NCBI GenBank assembly: GCA_963662155.1 | Contig: OY759267.1 | Span: 31,786,976 to 31,850,975, forward strand | Length of the DNA stretch: 64,000 bases | Source: Lamellibrachia columna | Lineage: Eukaryota > Annelida > Polychaeta > Sabellida > Siboglinidae | Reading direction: 5' to 3' | Shown here: piece by piece, positions 11,190 to 22,439 of the stretch | How the letters are laid out: the number at the start of each line of letters is the position of its first letter | Numbering within the stretch: position 1 is the stretch's first letter | The notes under the pieces: generated by a model | What the model was told of the DNA's origin: nothing | What the model saw: the letters and a program-made list of their open reading frames with translations, nothing else | Databases searched by the model: none | Made by a program: the position numbers and the translations under genes

Positions 11190-11581
11190 GTAATGCACAT
11201 TATTCATAGTTACATATTAGATTCATGATATGTAAAGTAGAATATAGGAGGGGTGGTTTGTTGCAGTCATGTTCTCATGATAGAGAATTGTCAAAATGTG
11301 ATTGTTTTTAGAATAAAAAACGCACCATTGGCTATTTTGTAATTAATTAGAAATGGAAAATGAGAAGGCCGACAACATTGTATATGCATGCTTTACAACA
11401 ATTTACCAACAAATTAACTCATGCTATTGTCATCAACCCATTTGTGAGTGTGTGACAACAGGCTTCATTGATTCTAAATGTATTGTATACTGCCAACCAA
11501 TAATTGTTAAACATTTGTCCATTTAGGCAAGGAGATCCTTTGTTTTTGTTGTAAGTTGAGACATTTTCCTGATTAATTCAG

Positions 11582-11743
11582 AGTACCCCGACTATGAGAC
11601 AGCTTCCAAGTATGCGAAAAAGGCAGAGGATACATCTAATGTTGAGCCAGATGAAGCACAGGGGAAGCGGCATTGCCGAAAGCCAAAACGCTACCAATCT
11701 CCTGATTCACCGGCAGTAGTTAGTGAAGAGTGTGGAGAAGATG
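11582..11743 (+). CDS. DUF4806-type gene, exon 3
   Basis: The exon enters in phase 1 (codon GAG across the junction) after attcag and reads EYPDYETASKYAKKAEDTSN, the (D/N)YE.A..KA.KAE helix typical of this family. A basic, likely nuclear-localising stretch follows (GKRHCRKPKRYQ) and an acidic end before donor g|gtaatg. It leaves in phase 1. Confidence 0.65.
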
Positions 11744-12198
11744 GTAATGAAAATTAAAATGCCCCATCTCATATTTGCTTTTATCATCCAATATGTATAT
11801 CTTCCCAGTAGAGCGGTCTGTAATGAGAGGTGTCTATATGTTACAGAATTTTAAAGATGACCAATACTTTTATCCAAACATTTGTACATGGCCTTTTTAT
11901 TCAACTAAAATCAATTGTAAAATGTTATATCATACATTATTCAACATTCATAAGTATAGTGTGTACATGTGTTTGCAACACATTTCTTATTCTACCTTAT
12001 TTGATGGGAAGTTAATGTGGTGTACATGTTTTCTATTTTCACAAATAATTTTGAAATGTGATTTGTGGACATTCTGTTGTTATGAAAGACTTTGGTGTCT
12101 GATTCTGGACAAATATCAATTTGATTGTAGGTTTAACTTCAAGAACATATCGGTATTCTACCAAGACAAACTCTGTACAACCCTGAAAATAGTTTCAG

Positions 12199-12270
12199 AT
12201 TCAGAAGTTGAGGAAACTCCAGATACTGTGGAAACAGTTGCACTCCCTCCACCTCCTTTCAGTTTCTCAG
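12199..12270 (+). CDS. DUF4806-type gene, exon 4 (linker)
   Basis: A short acidic and proline-rich linker exon (DSEVEETPDTVETVALPPPP) enters in phase 1 after tttcag and leaves in phase 1 at cag|gtaac. An alternative acceptor lies six bases upstream at 12192. The long open frame 11775-12302 crosses it but has no other support. Confidence 0.5.
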
Positions 12271-12319
12271 GTAACAATTATACAAAAATACATAAAATAT
12301 AGTTAATGTTCAACAAAGG

Positions 12320-12385
12320 ACAGTGGAACTTGATTAATCCTGACACCTTGATACCCACTGTATGTGTCTGGATTAACGAGCTATG
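12320..12385. mobile_element. decayed pogo/Tigger-like MITE fragment
   Basis: The words cagtggaacttgattaatcc and, nearby, gtctggattaacgag resemble the terminal repeats of pogo-type MITEs (CAGT.GAACCT...). The target-site duplication is not visible. It lies in the intron between exons 4 and 5. Confidence 0.25.
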
Positions 12386-12676
12386 ATTTTAATATCAAAA
12401 GTATCGTGCATTTACTGTACACATGTCTATCACACTTGTTGAATACTATAACATAATGTGGACATTAAATGTCATCTGATTCACTTGTACAGGTCTAATG
12501 GCTATTTATTGAAGAAGTCTTGAGTTTTGTCTGCTTGGTTTCTCTATATCTACTATTGTAAGAATTTGATGTCTCTGTCCAAATGTATATCCTAAATATT
12601 TCATGTCACTGTGACTTTCATGTCAAATAAACTAATAGATAATAATATATAATTGTAACATTTATGTTCAATACAG

Positions 12677-12883
12677 CACTGGATACTGAAAGTGGCAGTG
12701 ATTTGCCCAGAGGTAAATCTTCTAAGCGTACAGAGCCACCACTTCGACCTAGTTGCAGTTCATCCCAGGCCCAACTTAAGCTGCCGCAAGTTCTCGGCAA
12801 ACAACAACGTCCACAGGGTGATGGACTGCAAATGGAGAGTCCTGGCAGATCACAGATGATGTCGAGCTCCTTCTGCATTCAAG
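12677..12883 (+). CDS. DUF4806-type gene, exon 5 (linker)
   Basis: Acceptor aatacag, phase 1 entry (GCA across the junction), donor aag|gtactc, phase 1 exit. It encodes a polar, low-complexity linker rich in Ser, Gln and Pro (SGSDLPRGKSSKRTEPPLRP and on), as expected between the N-terminal module and the C-terminal DUF4806 domain. Splice signals and phase agree with both neighbours. Confidence 0.55.
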
Positions 12884-12939
12884 GTACTCCTTTATGCTTC
12901 TTTACATGTAGGCCGTTTTAAGTGCTAATATACCATTGG

Positions 12940-13240
12940 TCTTTCCCTACTCAGGGGACCCCATGGGAAAATTTGACACTGTTTTTTTCCTCCTTGTCAC
13001 CCCATTAAATAAGCATCATTCAATTAAATAAATGCCCCTTTTCTTACCATTTGGGGGTTGCTGGCAGGGGGAGGACCCAACTAAAATTGCTGGCATTGGT
13101 CATTCCATAATCAGGGAACCCCAAATGAAGATTTGACACTCTTTTTAGCCTTGGCACAATTCCCATAAATAAATGTACTTCTTTCTCACCCTTTGGGGAT
13201 TGCTTGCAGGGGGAAGCCCCACCTAAAATTGCTTGCATCG
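12940..13240. repeat. two degenerate ~160-bp tandem copies
   Basis: The words agggga(a)ccc...atttgacactgttttt, ttaccatttgggggttg and ggcagggggaggaccc recur about 160 bases later in altered form. The pair lies in the intron just before exon 6 and supplies a false ttgcag acceptor at 13208. Confidence 0.7.
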
Positions 13241-13247
13241 GTTCAAG

Positions 13248-13449
13248 CGGATATAGTTTTATCAGTTCTGGCCAAGCTAGAGAAACTGGAGAAAACAATG
13301 CAGGAGATAAAATTATCTCTCGTCACTTCACAGCCAGATGATGACTTGACATTAGACACCATTCTGCCTAATGGCAAGAAACTGAACACACTCAATGAAC
13401 TGAGCAATTTTGAAAAACAGTTGGGTGAAGATGATGACATAAGGAATTG
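13248..13449 (+). CDS. DUF4806-type gene, exon 6 (coiled coil and domain start)
   Basis: Entering in phase 1 after ttcaag, the frame reads ADIVLSVLAKLEKLEKTMQE, a coiled coil. DLTLDTILPNGKKLNTLNEL then FEKQLGEDDDIRN follow, matching the entry of DUF4806 (L..P......L.ELE..L.D). The frame stops at 13448-13450. The only plausible GT donor inside is at 13426 (ttgg|gtgaag), which would drop about eight residues, so the junction to the next exon is unresolved. A missed small exon, a non-canonical donor or a disabling change are all possible. Confidence 0.55.
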
Positions 13450-14031
13450 ATTTAGTATGTTTAAGATATGTTTGAGTCAATTATAAAGTGGCATTGCTTT
13501 TTTACTGTATTTTTGAAGCAACCTTAGAGTCTAAATTAATTTGGAAAGCTTTCTATACAGAACCTATTTCTAGGAATTATTGTGACATTTCAAATTATGC
13601 TTAAAGGTGTGAAATATAAATTATTTCATGAATGTATGAATATCAAAATGGTCCAGCTTCATAATTGTTTAGTCAATAATGTTTGTGTTCCTTCAAGACA
13701 AGTTCACTTCATATAGCTACAGATACTCTGACTGTAACTGATTGTTGGTCCAACATTATAACATGGGAAGCAAAAGGTTAAAATAATATAAAAAAAAATA
13801 AATTACCTATTTATTATTGGTTTAGGAATAAAAATTTGCTTGTGAGTGACAATAATGAGTTTCTGCAAGTGCATACATACATATGTACGTGTGTGCGCGC
13901 GTGCGTGCATGCATGCATGCAAACAATTTTATAATATAGAAATGATCAAACTTTGTTCCTTTAAAATAGAGTTGTCATTTTATATAAAATATATATTTAT
14001 TTTACACAGATTCAAATTCTTTCGTCACTAG

Positions 14032-14169
14032 AGGGTGCAAGCCTTGCTAGATCCTGCAGGGCCATTATGCGGTCACTGATGACTCATGGCCTTATGAGTT
14101 TGTTCGGTGTTATGTGGCAAAAGGGAAAACTACCCTTTCGAGACCATCTGCTGTGCAAAGTGGTCTCAA
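14032..14169 (+). CDS. DUF4806-type gene, exon 7 (domain core)
   Basis: After acceptor cactag a frame reads GASLARSCRAIMRSLMTHGL, MSLFGVMWQKGKLPFRDHLL and CKVVS before donor aa|gtaagt. This fits the DUF4806 core (GG..L.......L.T..L...Y.W.G..GK..F....L..V). The last segment usually present (…NP.T….E…I…WL) was not found downstream before the HNH gene, so the gene is incomplete in this window or its last exon is unrecognised. Confidence 0.6.
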
Positions 14170-14533
14170 GTAAGTATATTTCCATTGACCTGTGTGCTTA
14201 TTATATTATCATGATCTTACTATAAGCAATAGTTGTTTATTGATTACTAAACAATTTTTTTTCTAACAAATTCCCTTAACTTACAAAATCGTGGGCGCAT
14301 GAATACACAGCTATTTTTTGTAAATATTGACGGGCATCGCACATGGGGGCATTTTAAAAGAGCTGGAGGCATGTGATTTTGATAAACGTTGGTGAGCATG
14401 TCAATGAGATGATGGCAGTTGCTGCACATTTATTTCAGAATTTTTGATGGTCAGGTTTTTTTATAATCAGACAAAACGTTAACATGGCCACCAATGCAAT
14501 TCCCAACTGTGGTCTGACTCCAAATAGAGTGTC

Positions 14534-14791
14534 ATGGCAACGGAAACAGAAAACATGGATGTTGATTTTTGTAAAAAGTACACTGCAAAATTACAAGAAA
14601 AGGTGGTATTGTCTGCCAATGGGCAGTGTCAGTTGTGGACAGGGTGCAAAAAAGGGAAATTCAGTGACTATGGTGTGATTAATTGCCGTTTTGAGTGTGG
14701 CTACAGAACGGTTACAGTGCATCGTTTAAGTTATATGCTTGAACACATGCTGGACTATTCCAAAAAATATGTTACAAGTTTATTCGAGTGA
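14534..14791 (+). pseudogene. HNH-type nuclease-like gene, cut at its middle
   Basis: From ATG 14534 the frame reads MATETENMDVDFCKKY..., then CQLWTG (C32, W35), DYGVIN and TVHRLSYMLEH (H63). This matches the zinc-binding-loop / His-Me-finger fold seen in a family of animal proteins related to homing-endonuclease HNH domains: C..W.G...YG....... .HR.SY. The second half, normally with SHLCHN..C.NP.HL, is missing. The frame runs into the start of the 1.32-kb tandem repeat at 14741 and ends at 14789-14791, so the duplication appears to have cut the gene. Function in animals is unknown and the fragment is presumably inactive. Confidence 0.6.
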
Positions 14792-16060
14792 GCTAAAAAA
14801 GTGAGTGTATTCGAGTATCGTACTAGAATACAGACTGTCTCAAGCTGAAGTAGCTCATATATGTGTGTTCTGCCCACCACAGGTGGTGGTTCCTTGTGTA
14901 TGTAAGCAACTCCAACAACTAGGTAGGACATAGATTTTTTGCATGAATGCATGATTTTCATTTACCTTTATCAACAGTCTAAATTAAAAAAAATTCTGCA
15001 CAGTTACCATTTTTATTTGGGGTAAGACCACAGTTGACCTTCCTGTTTACTGTTTCACACGAATGTAGGGCACGCGAAATTGTGAAATGTGAACTTAATA
15101 AATTCATATTATGTGACATGAGTGCCTTTGAGCATGAATATTTACAGGTTTGTTTATATATAGTGCATTTTTTGGAGGGTTTAACTGGCGGAGGGATTTA
15201 TGGGAATTGTTCTGCTATGGGCCACGTGGGCGCATGAATACACGTCGGAAACTGCCAGCAATCCTGAAGGAGTGGTTTGCACCACTCTGTCAAAGTCATC
15301 CTGGCTTAGCCGTGGAAACCAAACCCCACTGCTAACCCCACTGGGTTCATGTTGGATTGCTGCATCTGATGGTTTGTGGTAACAGTGGCCGGTCTTGAAG
15401 CCACCAATTTTCATCTTAATTCCACCAGCAGGTGGACATTTCTCGTCACTCTTTCTACTACTACTACTACTATCATGTGTTGTCTCCTCCATTTTGAAAT
15501 CCCAGGTAAATCCAAGTAAAATTACTAATGAAAGTGACAAAACCGTTATCTGAATGCAAAGACGTCTAATCCACCTCGGAAACCAGATGACAGTGACAGG
15601 AGACCAGTATATTAAGGGGGTGGGGACATCTTCAAACTAGTGCAGCCTCCCTCTGATAAGTTACATCAAAGCAGAACAAGTCACATTATAATATAATTAC
15701 TTAGCAGTCAACTTTTGTTTATTTCAGTTAATTAGACACAGTCACCTTTACTCAAGTCCATGTGAAGAGCACACATCTATTGGGAGTTGAGAAAATCCTG
15801 GACAGGCCCAGCTGTTATTTGATATGGCCTAGTGAGCTGACGTAACTGTATCACATGGAAGGTGAGTTGTTTTTGAGGACTCCACTAAGTAGGTTATGTA
15901 ATGTTATGCAATTCGACAAGTTGAGGTGTCTGGCTTTTCAGTAATCCACACTCAAAGGTGATATTTGGGTCTGTTTACATAGGTGTGTTTTGGCACCAGG
16001 TAAAAAATTATTATAACTTTCAGTATGGAATAACAACTGGCTATATAGAATTTGATTACA
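14741..16060. repeat. 1.32-kb tandem duplication, copy 1
   Basis: The sequence from gaacacatgctggactattc at 14741 begins again at 16061, a spacing of 1,320 bases, with few differences. The last ~60 bases before 16061 are not shared with the end of copy 2. Confidence 0.97.
15181..15495 (-). other. unrecognised ORF in the 1.32-kb unit, copy 1
   Basis: From an ATG at 15493-15495 the minus frame encodes MEETTHDSSSSSRKSDEKCP, a glycine/lysine stretch, then GVWFPRLSQDDFDRVVQTTP and SGLLAVSDVY. The composition looks like real protein, perhaps the N-terminal part of a transposon protein, but I cannot name a family. The frame stays open in both duplicates with mostly neutral differences. Confidence 0.3.
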
Positions 16061-17330
16061 GAACACATGCTGGACTATTCCAAAAATTATGTTACAAGTT
16101 CATTCGAGTGAGCTGAAAAAGTGAGTGTATTCGAGTATCGTACTAGAATACAGACTGTCTCAAGCTGAAGTAGCTCATATATGTGTGTTCTGCCCACCAC
16201 AGGTGGTGGTTCATTGTGTATGTAAGCAACTCCAACAACTAGGTAGGACATAGATTTTTTGCATGAATGCATGATTTTCATTTACCTTTATCAACAGTCT
16301 AAATTAAAAACAATTCTGCACAGTTACCATTTTTATTTGGGGTAAGACCACAGTTGACCTTCCTGTTTACTGTTTCACACGAATGTAGGGCACGCGAAAT
16401 TGTGAAATGTGAACTTAATAAATTCATATTATGTGACATGAGTGCCTTTGAGCATGAATATTCACAGGTTTGTTTATATATAGTGCATTTTTTGGAGAGT
16501 TTAACTGGCGGAGGGATTTATGGGAATTGTTCTGCTATGGGCCACGTGGGCGCATGAATACACGTCGGAAACTGCCAGCAATCCTGAAGGAGTGGTTTGC
16601 ACCACTCTGTCAAAGTCATCCTGGCTTAGCCGTGGCAACCAAACCCCACTGCTAACCCCACTGGGTTCCTGTTGGATTGCTGCATCTGATGGTTTGTGGT
16701 AACAGTGGCCGGTCTTGAAGCCACCAATTTTCATCTTAATTCCACCAGCAGGTGGACATTTCTCCTCACTCTTTCTACTACTACTACTACTACTATCATG
16801 TGTTGTCTCCTCCATTTTAAAATCCCAGGTAAATCCAAGTAAAAGTACTAATGAAAGTGACAAAACCGTTATCTGAATGCAAAGACGTCTAATCCACCTG
16901 AGAAACCAGATGACAGTGACAGGAGACCAGTATATTAGGGGGGGGGTGGGGACATCTTCAAACTAGTGCAGCCTCCCTCTGATAAGTTACATCAAAGCAG
17001 AACAAGTCACATTATAATATAATTACTTAGCAGTCAACTTTTGTTTATTTCAGTTAATTAGACACAGTCACCTTTACTCAAGTCCATATGAAGAGCACAC
17101 ATCTATTGGGAGTTGAGAAAATCCTGGACAGGCCCAGCTGTTATCTGATATGGCCTAGTGAGCTGGCGTAACTGTTTCACAGGGAAGGTGAGTTGTTTCT
17201 GAGGACTCCACTAAGTAGGTTATGTAATGTTATGCAATTCGACAAGTTGCGGTGTCTGGGTTTTCAGTAATCCACACTCAAAGGTGATATTTGGGTCTGT
17301 TTACATAGGTGTATTGTGGCACCAGGTAAA
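16061..17330. repeat. 1.32-kb tandem duplication, copy 2
   Basis: It is nearly identical to copy 1. Differences include one extra triplet in the tac-rich Ser run near 16780 and a longer G-run near 16940. It ends at the caggtaaaaaa words near 17330, directly at the start of the 6.3-kb tandem unit. Confidence 0.97.
16501..16818 (-). other. unrecognised ORF in the 1.32-kb unit, copy 2
   Basis: Counterpart of the ORF at 15181-15495, with one more Ser in the Ser run and a few substitutions (H/Q, F/L, D/E). Conservation of the frame across copies shows only that the duplication is recent. Confidence 0.3.
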
Positions 17331-17342
17331 AAAATATACTTT

Positions 17343-17765
17343 CCTTTTCAGATTTTTCAAAATGTTTCTGTCCAACATGACTCCCTCTACCTTTCCCCGA
17401 GCATTCGCTCCCTGTTGTATCCGGCATCGCATTTCTACCTCTGAATGCTCATCCTCATTAACCATTCCTCCAAGTTACACAAAGCCATCCACTTGGTTGA
17501 ACTCCTCATCATCCAAACTAATGTTCAAGTCCTCTCTCTGATGTCAAACACACATCTCTTCTGTCTTCTCCCGGCTCATTATCGGTCCGTGCTTCTTGAA
17601 CATCCCCTTCCATTGCTCCAACACTTCCTGTAGTTCTTGTTTTTTGTCTGCTATCATGGCCAGATCGTTTGCATACATCACCTTCCTGAGAACATCCTTC
17701 ATGCTGATCTTCCTGCTGATTAGTGCCACCACCATGATAAAGAGTAAAGGGTCATTTCCTTGCCT
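17343..17765 (-). pseudogene. LINE reverse-transcriptase fragment
   Basis: Reading the minus strand gives KDVLRKVMYANDLAMIADKK, a decayed Y/F-A-D-D box (YAND), then QELQEVLEQWKGMFKKHG and SREKTEEM, the usual RT palm-to-thumb sequence of non-LTR elements. Several in-frame stops interrupt the downstream part. A fuller copy lies at 23200-24080. Confidence 0.75.
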
Positions 17766-18030
17766 CTAACCGATGTTAACTTTAAACTCTTCCGACAACC
17801 CATATCCAACCACAACTCTTGTTTTTGTTCTCAGGAACATGACAGTTATGGGTGTTGCACGCCATGACACAGAACTGACTAAATACCACCAACTCATTAC
17901 AAAGTCAGACTCCCAGATAAGTCAGGCTCCCAGATAACTTATTTTGTAATTTCTGTAAACTATTATAATGATCAAACTACAACACTGACTGATATGTATT
18001 GCCTGTATAGACTTGATATCATCATTCCAG

Positions 18031-18203
18031 GTGCCACCATCAAACCTCAGTCACAAAAGTCAGTACACAACATGACTACATCAGTGGACGACACAGAGCC
18101 ATTCGATTACACAACAATTGACGTACCAGCAGTAAAGACGTCACGACAGGACGGCGTCGGTGTCACCTGGGACAAACCACACAAGGATGAGAACATCGAG
18201 AGC
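18031..18203 (+). CDS. unrecognised exon in copy A
   Basis: Acceptor attccag (18030) and donor agc|gtaagt bound a single open frame, GATIKPQSQKSVHNMTTSVD ... TEPFDYTTIDVPAVKTSRQD ... VTWDKPHKDENIES, ending in phase 0. The polar, acidic composition and consensus splice sites suggest a real exon. No family is recognised. Copy B's exon differs in a cluster at the last codons. Confidence 0.5.
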
Positions 18204-18530
18204 GTAAGTTCTTGGCTCATGCTGATTATTGCACTCACAGCCAAGTCAGTCTTTACGCAGACATTACAGCTTACTTGAAGTGTAAAGCGATTGAAGTACT
18301 CACAGCCCTTGCATTAAAAACACGCGCGAAGGAGTTGTAGACCGAACTGCCCCAGGTATATGGGTAGCTGTCTTGCCCCAGGGGGCACCAAGATGGCTTT
18401 TTGGGGTATTTTTACTGCTGCAAATGTTGATCCTTTTATGGTCGTCGGCACACTGCTTCAAATGTTCATCCTATCATTCCACTAGTATTCAACAGGGATG
18501 ATGAAATGACATCTGTTAATATCATTGCAG

Positions 18531-18638
18531 ACACAATGGGTCAGCTCTTTACTCCATCTCTCGTGAGTAGTACGTCACCACGAAGAAGTGAGTTGGTTGT
18601 TGTGCATCAATCAGCTGAGATTTTCCCAGAATCATATG
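18531..18638 (+). CDS. unrecognised exon 2 in copy A
   Basis: Acceptor atcattgcag and donor atg|gtaagt frame a 108-base block. Only one frame is open: DTMGQLFTPSLVSSTSPRRS then ELVVVHQSAEIFPESYG. It needs one base from the preceding exon, whereas the exon at 18031-18203 ends in phase 0, so the two are not directly joined or one is non-coding. Confidence 0.4.
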
Positions 18639-19059
18639 GTAAGTGAGCAAGGAATATATATTTAGACTGAATTAATATTACACCATTAATTAATTCAATA
18701 CTATGCGGGAAAGTTCATTTTGGCAAAAGTGTACCCTGTACGTGAAAACGCCCACATACAAATGTATTTATTATTACCTTTGTTAAATTTAATTTATATA
18801 AATGTTATAACTTATTGTATTATTAAAAAAAATACCGTTGCAGTCGACGGTCCAACATAATGAAGATATTGCCATATGGTTTCTCCTGGAAGTGTTTAAG
18901 GACAATCAATGCAGACTGTTCTGGCGACACAGCAAATGATCAAGTGTTGACTGAATTAATACCATTCAGTGAACCATGTGTAGGTGTTAAATCTGTTATT
19001 GACCAGACTTGAGCGGATCTACACACTGGGTAGTGGGTCCAGGAAGTGTATGGAAGGAG

Positions 19060-19480
19060 ACCATTTTCTTGCTGAAGCTATCTGCCGCATTTGATACCAT
19101 TGGTCACAGGACAACTTATTAAAAGTGTGTCAATGTGGTGTGGCATATCTGGAACAGAGCTGGTTCTCATAATATTTAACTGATAGATGCAAAAGAATGA
19201 AGATAGCGAATTGTTTCTCAGCTACGCTCCCTACTTCACGTAATGTTCCTCAGGGTGTTTCACTCTCTACGCTACTCTACTTGGCTCAGTTATCCAACGT
19301 CACAACTTGGATCACCAAGTGTATGCTAATAAATCACAGACCTATGCTATTTTGGCTACATGAGATACAAATCACTTCCAAAACTAGTTCAGGGATTGTC
19401 TCCACAAAATCTTCCATTGGATGACAGAGACCACATTAAAGTTAAATGCAAGTAAATCCGAGTTAGTTATTATTGGTGGG
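19060..19480 (+). pseudogene. strongly decayed LINE RT fragment (copy A)
   Basis: Scattered remnants include KLSAAFDTIGH (the first palm aspartate block, usually DLSAAFDTIDH), NVPQGVSLSTLLY (PQGSVLGPLL) and VYANKSQTYA (VYADDSQ), spread over three frames with many stops. This is an old CR1-like copy. Confidence 0.7.
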
Positions 19481-20370
19481 GTAAATTTTGCATGTCTATT
19501 TGAATCGATTAGGTGCGCACAATATGTTGCAAGACGTTTCCTTATGTGTCAGACTTTAGATTGCATGTAGAGAAGCACAGTAAAATCAAAACGTGTGGAA
19601 AGCATTAGCTTAACAGTGTCGCCTGGCTGTTCTTCGATGAGAACAAATTTGCATGTTTGCTGGAGTGCCATAAAACACTAATATTATATAGCCTTTTTGT
19701 TTAGGGAGTGACGTAGAGTGATATAATGAAAGCATTGATTTACTAAAATGCAAGGAAGGACATCAACGTAATAATTTACATGTAATTGATTACGGATTGA
19801 CGTTTGCTACGATGACAATAAAACTGATGCCGATTGACCAACTAATGCGAATCGAGAATAATAACCTGAATCTGAATATGTAATGATCGATGTACTTTTG
19901 TTTAAAAAATAAGAGTCCAATGACGTGAGTGACACTTAGCATTATCTGCTATTTGGTTGCACCTCCTATCGGTCGCTGGAGAGACCAATCCACAGTCACC
20001 GGGTCTCTTATGGTTACATATCGAGCAGCTCTCAGGGGAGAGATTTGTCGGCCCCCAGACCTTCCTGTAGTTCTCCAGCCAAACTACTGACAATCCCTAT
20101 ATGTTGAACTTGTAACCTCCTATGACAACACGACAACCCGTTTATATAGTAGGTAAACCTATTTAGCTGAATTTGTGGTGTGAACTCTTGAAACAGGTTA
20201 ACTTTACATTTAACTGATATAACAACTACTAATTAAACAATTTAGTTAATTAGAATGTTTCTTATATGGCATAGTTCATGTTGTAATGCTGCAAAGTGTA
20301 TAACATGCATAAATAATATTACTAATCTATGTTATTGATATTGAATTATGCAGATCTAGTGGTGAAATTA

Positions 20371-20406
20371 TGCGCATGCGCCGGAAGTTATCACTCTAAG
20401 ATGGCG
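20371..20406 (+). promoter_or_regulatory. NRF1-ETS-YY1 core promoter motifs (copy A)
   Basis: TGCGCATGCGC (NRF1 type, 20371-20381) overlaps CCGGAAGT (ETS, 20381-20388), and AAGATGGCG (YY1, 20398-20406) follows. This trio within 36 bases is typical of TATA-less housekeeping promoters. The ATG in the YY1 site opens a nine-codon frame (MASTRTLAV). A transcript would run to the right; the gene it served is not identified. Confidence 0.55.
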
Positions 20407-20429
20407 TCTACTAGAACGTTGGCCGTGTA

Positions 20430-22360
20430 ATTGATATCAACAACCCTTCAAAACCCTGTCTTAGGAATACAACACACTCCAAGTGGAAAAGGTTTATTAT
20501 ATTGGCAATAGTATCATCGAACAGTTGTGATAACTGGTATGTCTGTTTATTATCTATGCATCTAGCAATTCCCACCGCCGTTACTTTGTTAACTGTTACG
20601 TTAGCCAACAATAAGCCAAAACGCATAGAAAGTGTCCCGTCTCCTTGCCAGCAACAGTCTAACAAAATTTTCGTGCGACTAATACACAGTCATGAGTTGC
20701 ATCAGAAGCAGAAAAACATAGTTGTCACTAATAAGTAATCTGTCCCAATACATTAACCAAAACTCCATATGAAATGATCAATCGTTTGTAGAATGAATAA
20801 AATATGTATCAGAATTAAAACCATATCAAATATGTGTACTCCGTAGTATAGATATTATTTATCTACAAAGCCAAATAATGTTTATACACAAACCTTCCGC
20901 ATTCTGGTAGGTCACAAAGTCCCTGTTTATAATGCTCCTTATGTTAGTAGCTGTCTCGAATCATCTCTTTCTTCACCAATTTCGTCCGACTGGCTGTCAA
21001 CGCAATGCATTTCTACCTATCTAGATGAGATCAGCTTTTACAGAGAACACCACAGGAAGCACGCAGCGTGTGCTATTGATATACAACGTATGTTGAAGCA
21101 GATAACATGCACTCCAACACGGATGTAGCTCACGAAATGCTATCTTGCACACTCCTCCATATTTCTCCAATTGATCATTCTTCGGTCATGGTAGGCCGTA
21201 CACCGTATACCAATTTTTGGAAGAAGAATCACTAACTTCGCATGGATTGCTATATGAGACACGCTAAATGCAAGAACTCCCCGCATGCTGGCTGGTAAAC
21301 AGGAATGAACCATTGTGGTCTGTTGTCTGTGCTGGCGGAAGTAATCAACGAACTACGACACGCATTGTCCATGCGCTCGGACGGCGTTGTCCTGTTTGCA
21401 TAATATAATCTATTGCAGCACCACGCCTTGACACCTGTCAACGCCCTGAATGACGTTGTAATCCTCACTTAGAAGCGCAATTTCTATGTCGCAATTATTC
21501 TGGTATCCTAATTGTATCGACACATGCGTGTTGTTCTATTGAGGATACGTAATCGTTCTGTTTACAGCAATTTTCTCAACATGGTTACACCAAAAAATAA
21601 TAGTACGCATCAGTTAGTGTACGTTCAGTGTTCAAAGTGTTTTACACTTCACCCCTAGCGCACCTGTTGATTCTAACTCCATCTCGACTTCTCTGGGAAG
21701 CACTCAGTCATGCTGCAGTTACTGCTCGAAGACCATTCGTACGTATAATCACCACTGCATATAGCCAGATACTCATTCATACAAACGAATGAGCTGTGGC
21801 AATGTTCGGTGAAACAAATTGCCAAAGCTTCGAAACGGCAGCAAGACGGTTCAAGCTAGGGTTTTCACGACTGGGAGCCTGACGTTCTATCTGGAACGTT
21901 GTCACGCCCCATTCGATGGGAGAGAAGGAGAAGGGTCAGAGAAGAAGCGAGGAAGGGAGAGGAGGCAGCGCGGGAGGGAGATATGCCGTTTGTTTGTTAA
22001 TGCAGACATGTACAAGTGTTTAGCAATATTTAATATGGCCATGGTTCGCACCACGCTGTAGCTTACTCATGCGCGCATCTTACTGCTAACACTAGTACGA
22101 AAAGTAAAATAATAAACCGCGCAAAAACAAATGTTGCAACATAGGCCTCTATAGCTCAATGCGCATACCAGCTCATATCACGGCATGTGGCTTTTATTAA
22201 ACGTCGGCAGGGAAGCGTGTCTGCGTATCAGTGTTTGTTACACACGTGTATCCTGGTACAAAGTCAACACTTGTGTCGCACGCGGTGTCTTTGATGGGGA
22301 GCGTTGAATGCTATATCAAAGATGATTGATTGTTTGCTATAATGTTTACATCATCTAACA
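20430..22360. other. inner part of the 6.3-kb unit, nothing recognised
   Basis: Short frames on both strands, repeated in copy B, without family motifs or convincing splice pairs. A purine-rich stretch (gggagagaaggagaaggg) lies near 21919. Confidence 0.35.
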
Positions 22361-22439
22361 TGTGTCCTGGAACGAAACTAGCATTGGTATCGCATCAAAG
22401 AGACGTCGGAGTCGTGCATCAGTGCTTCACTTGACCTGG

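Noticed and set aside
11775..12302. 175-codon plus ORF
   Set aside because: It covers intron 3, exon 4 and the following donor; Phe/Tyr-rich AT sequence without motifs. Only the 72-base exon fits the gene's phases.
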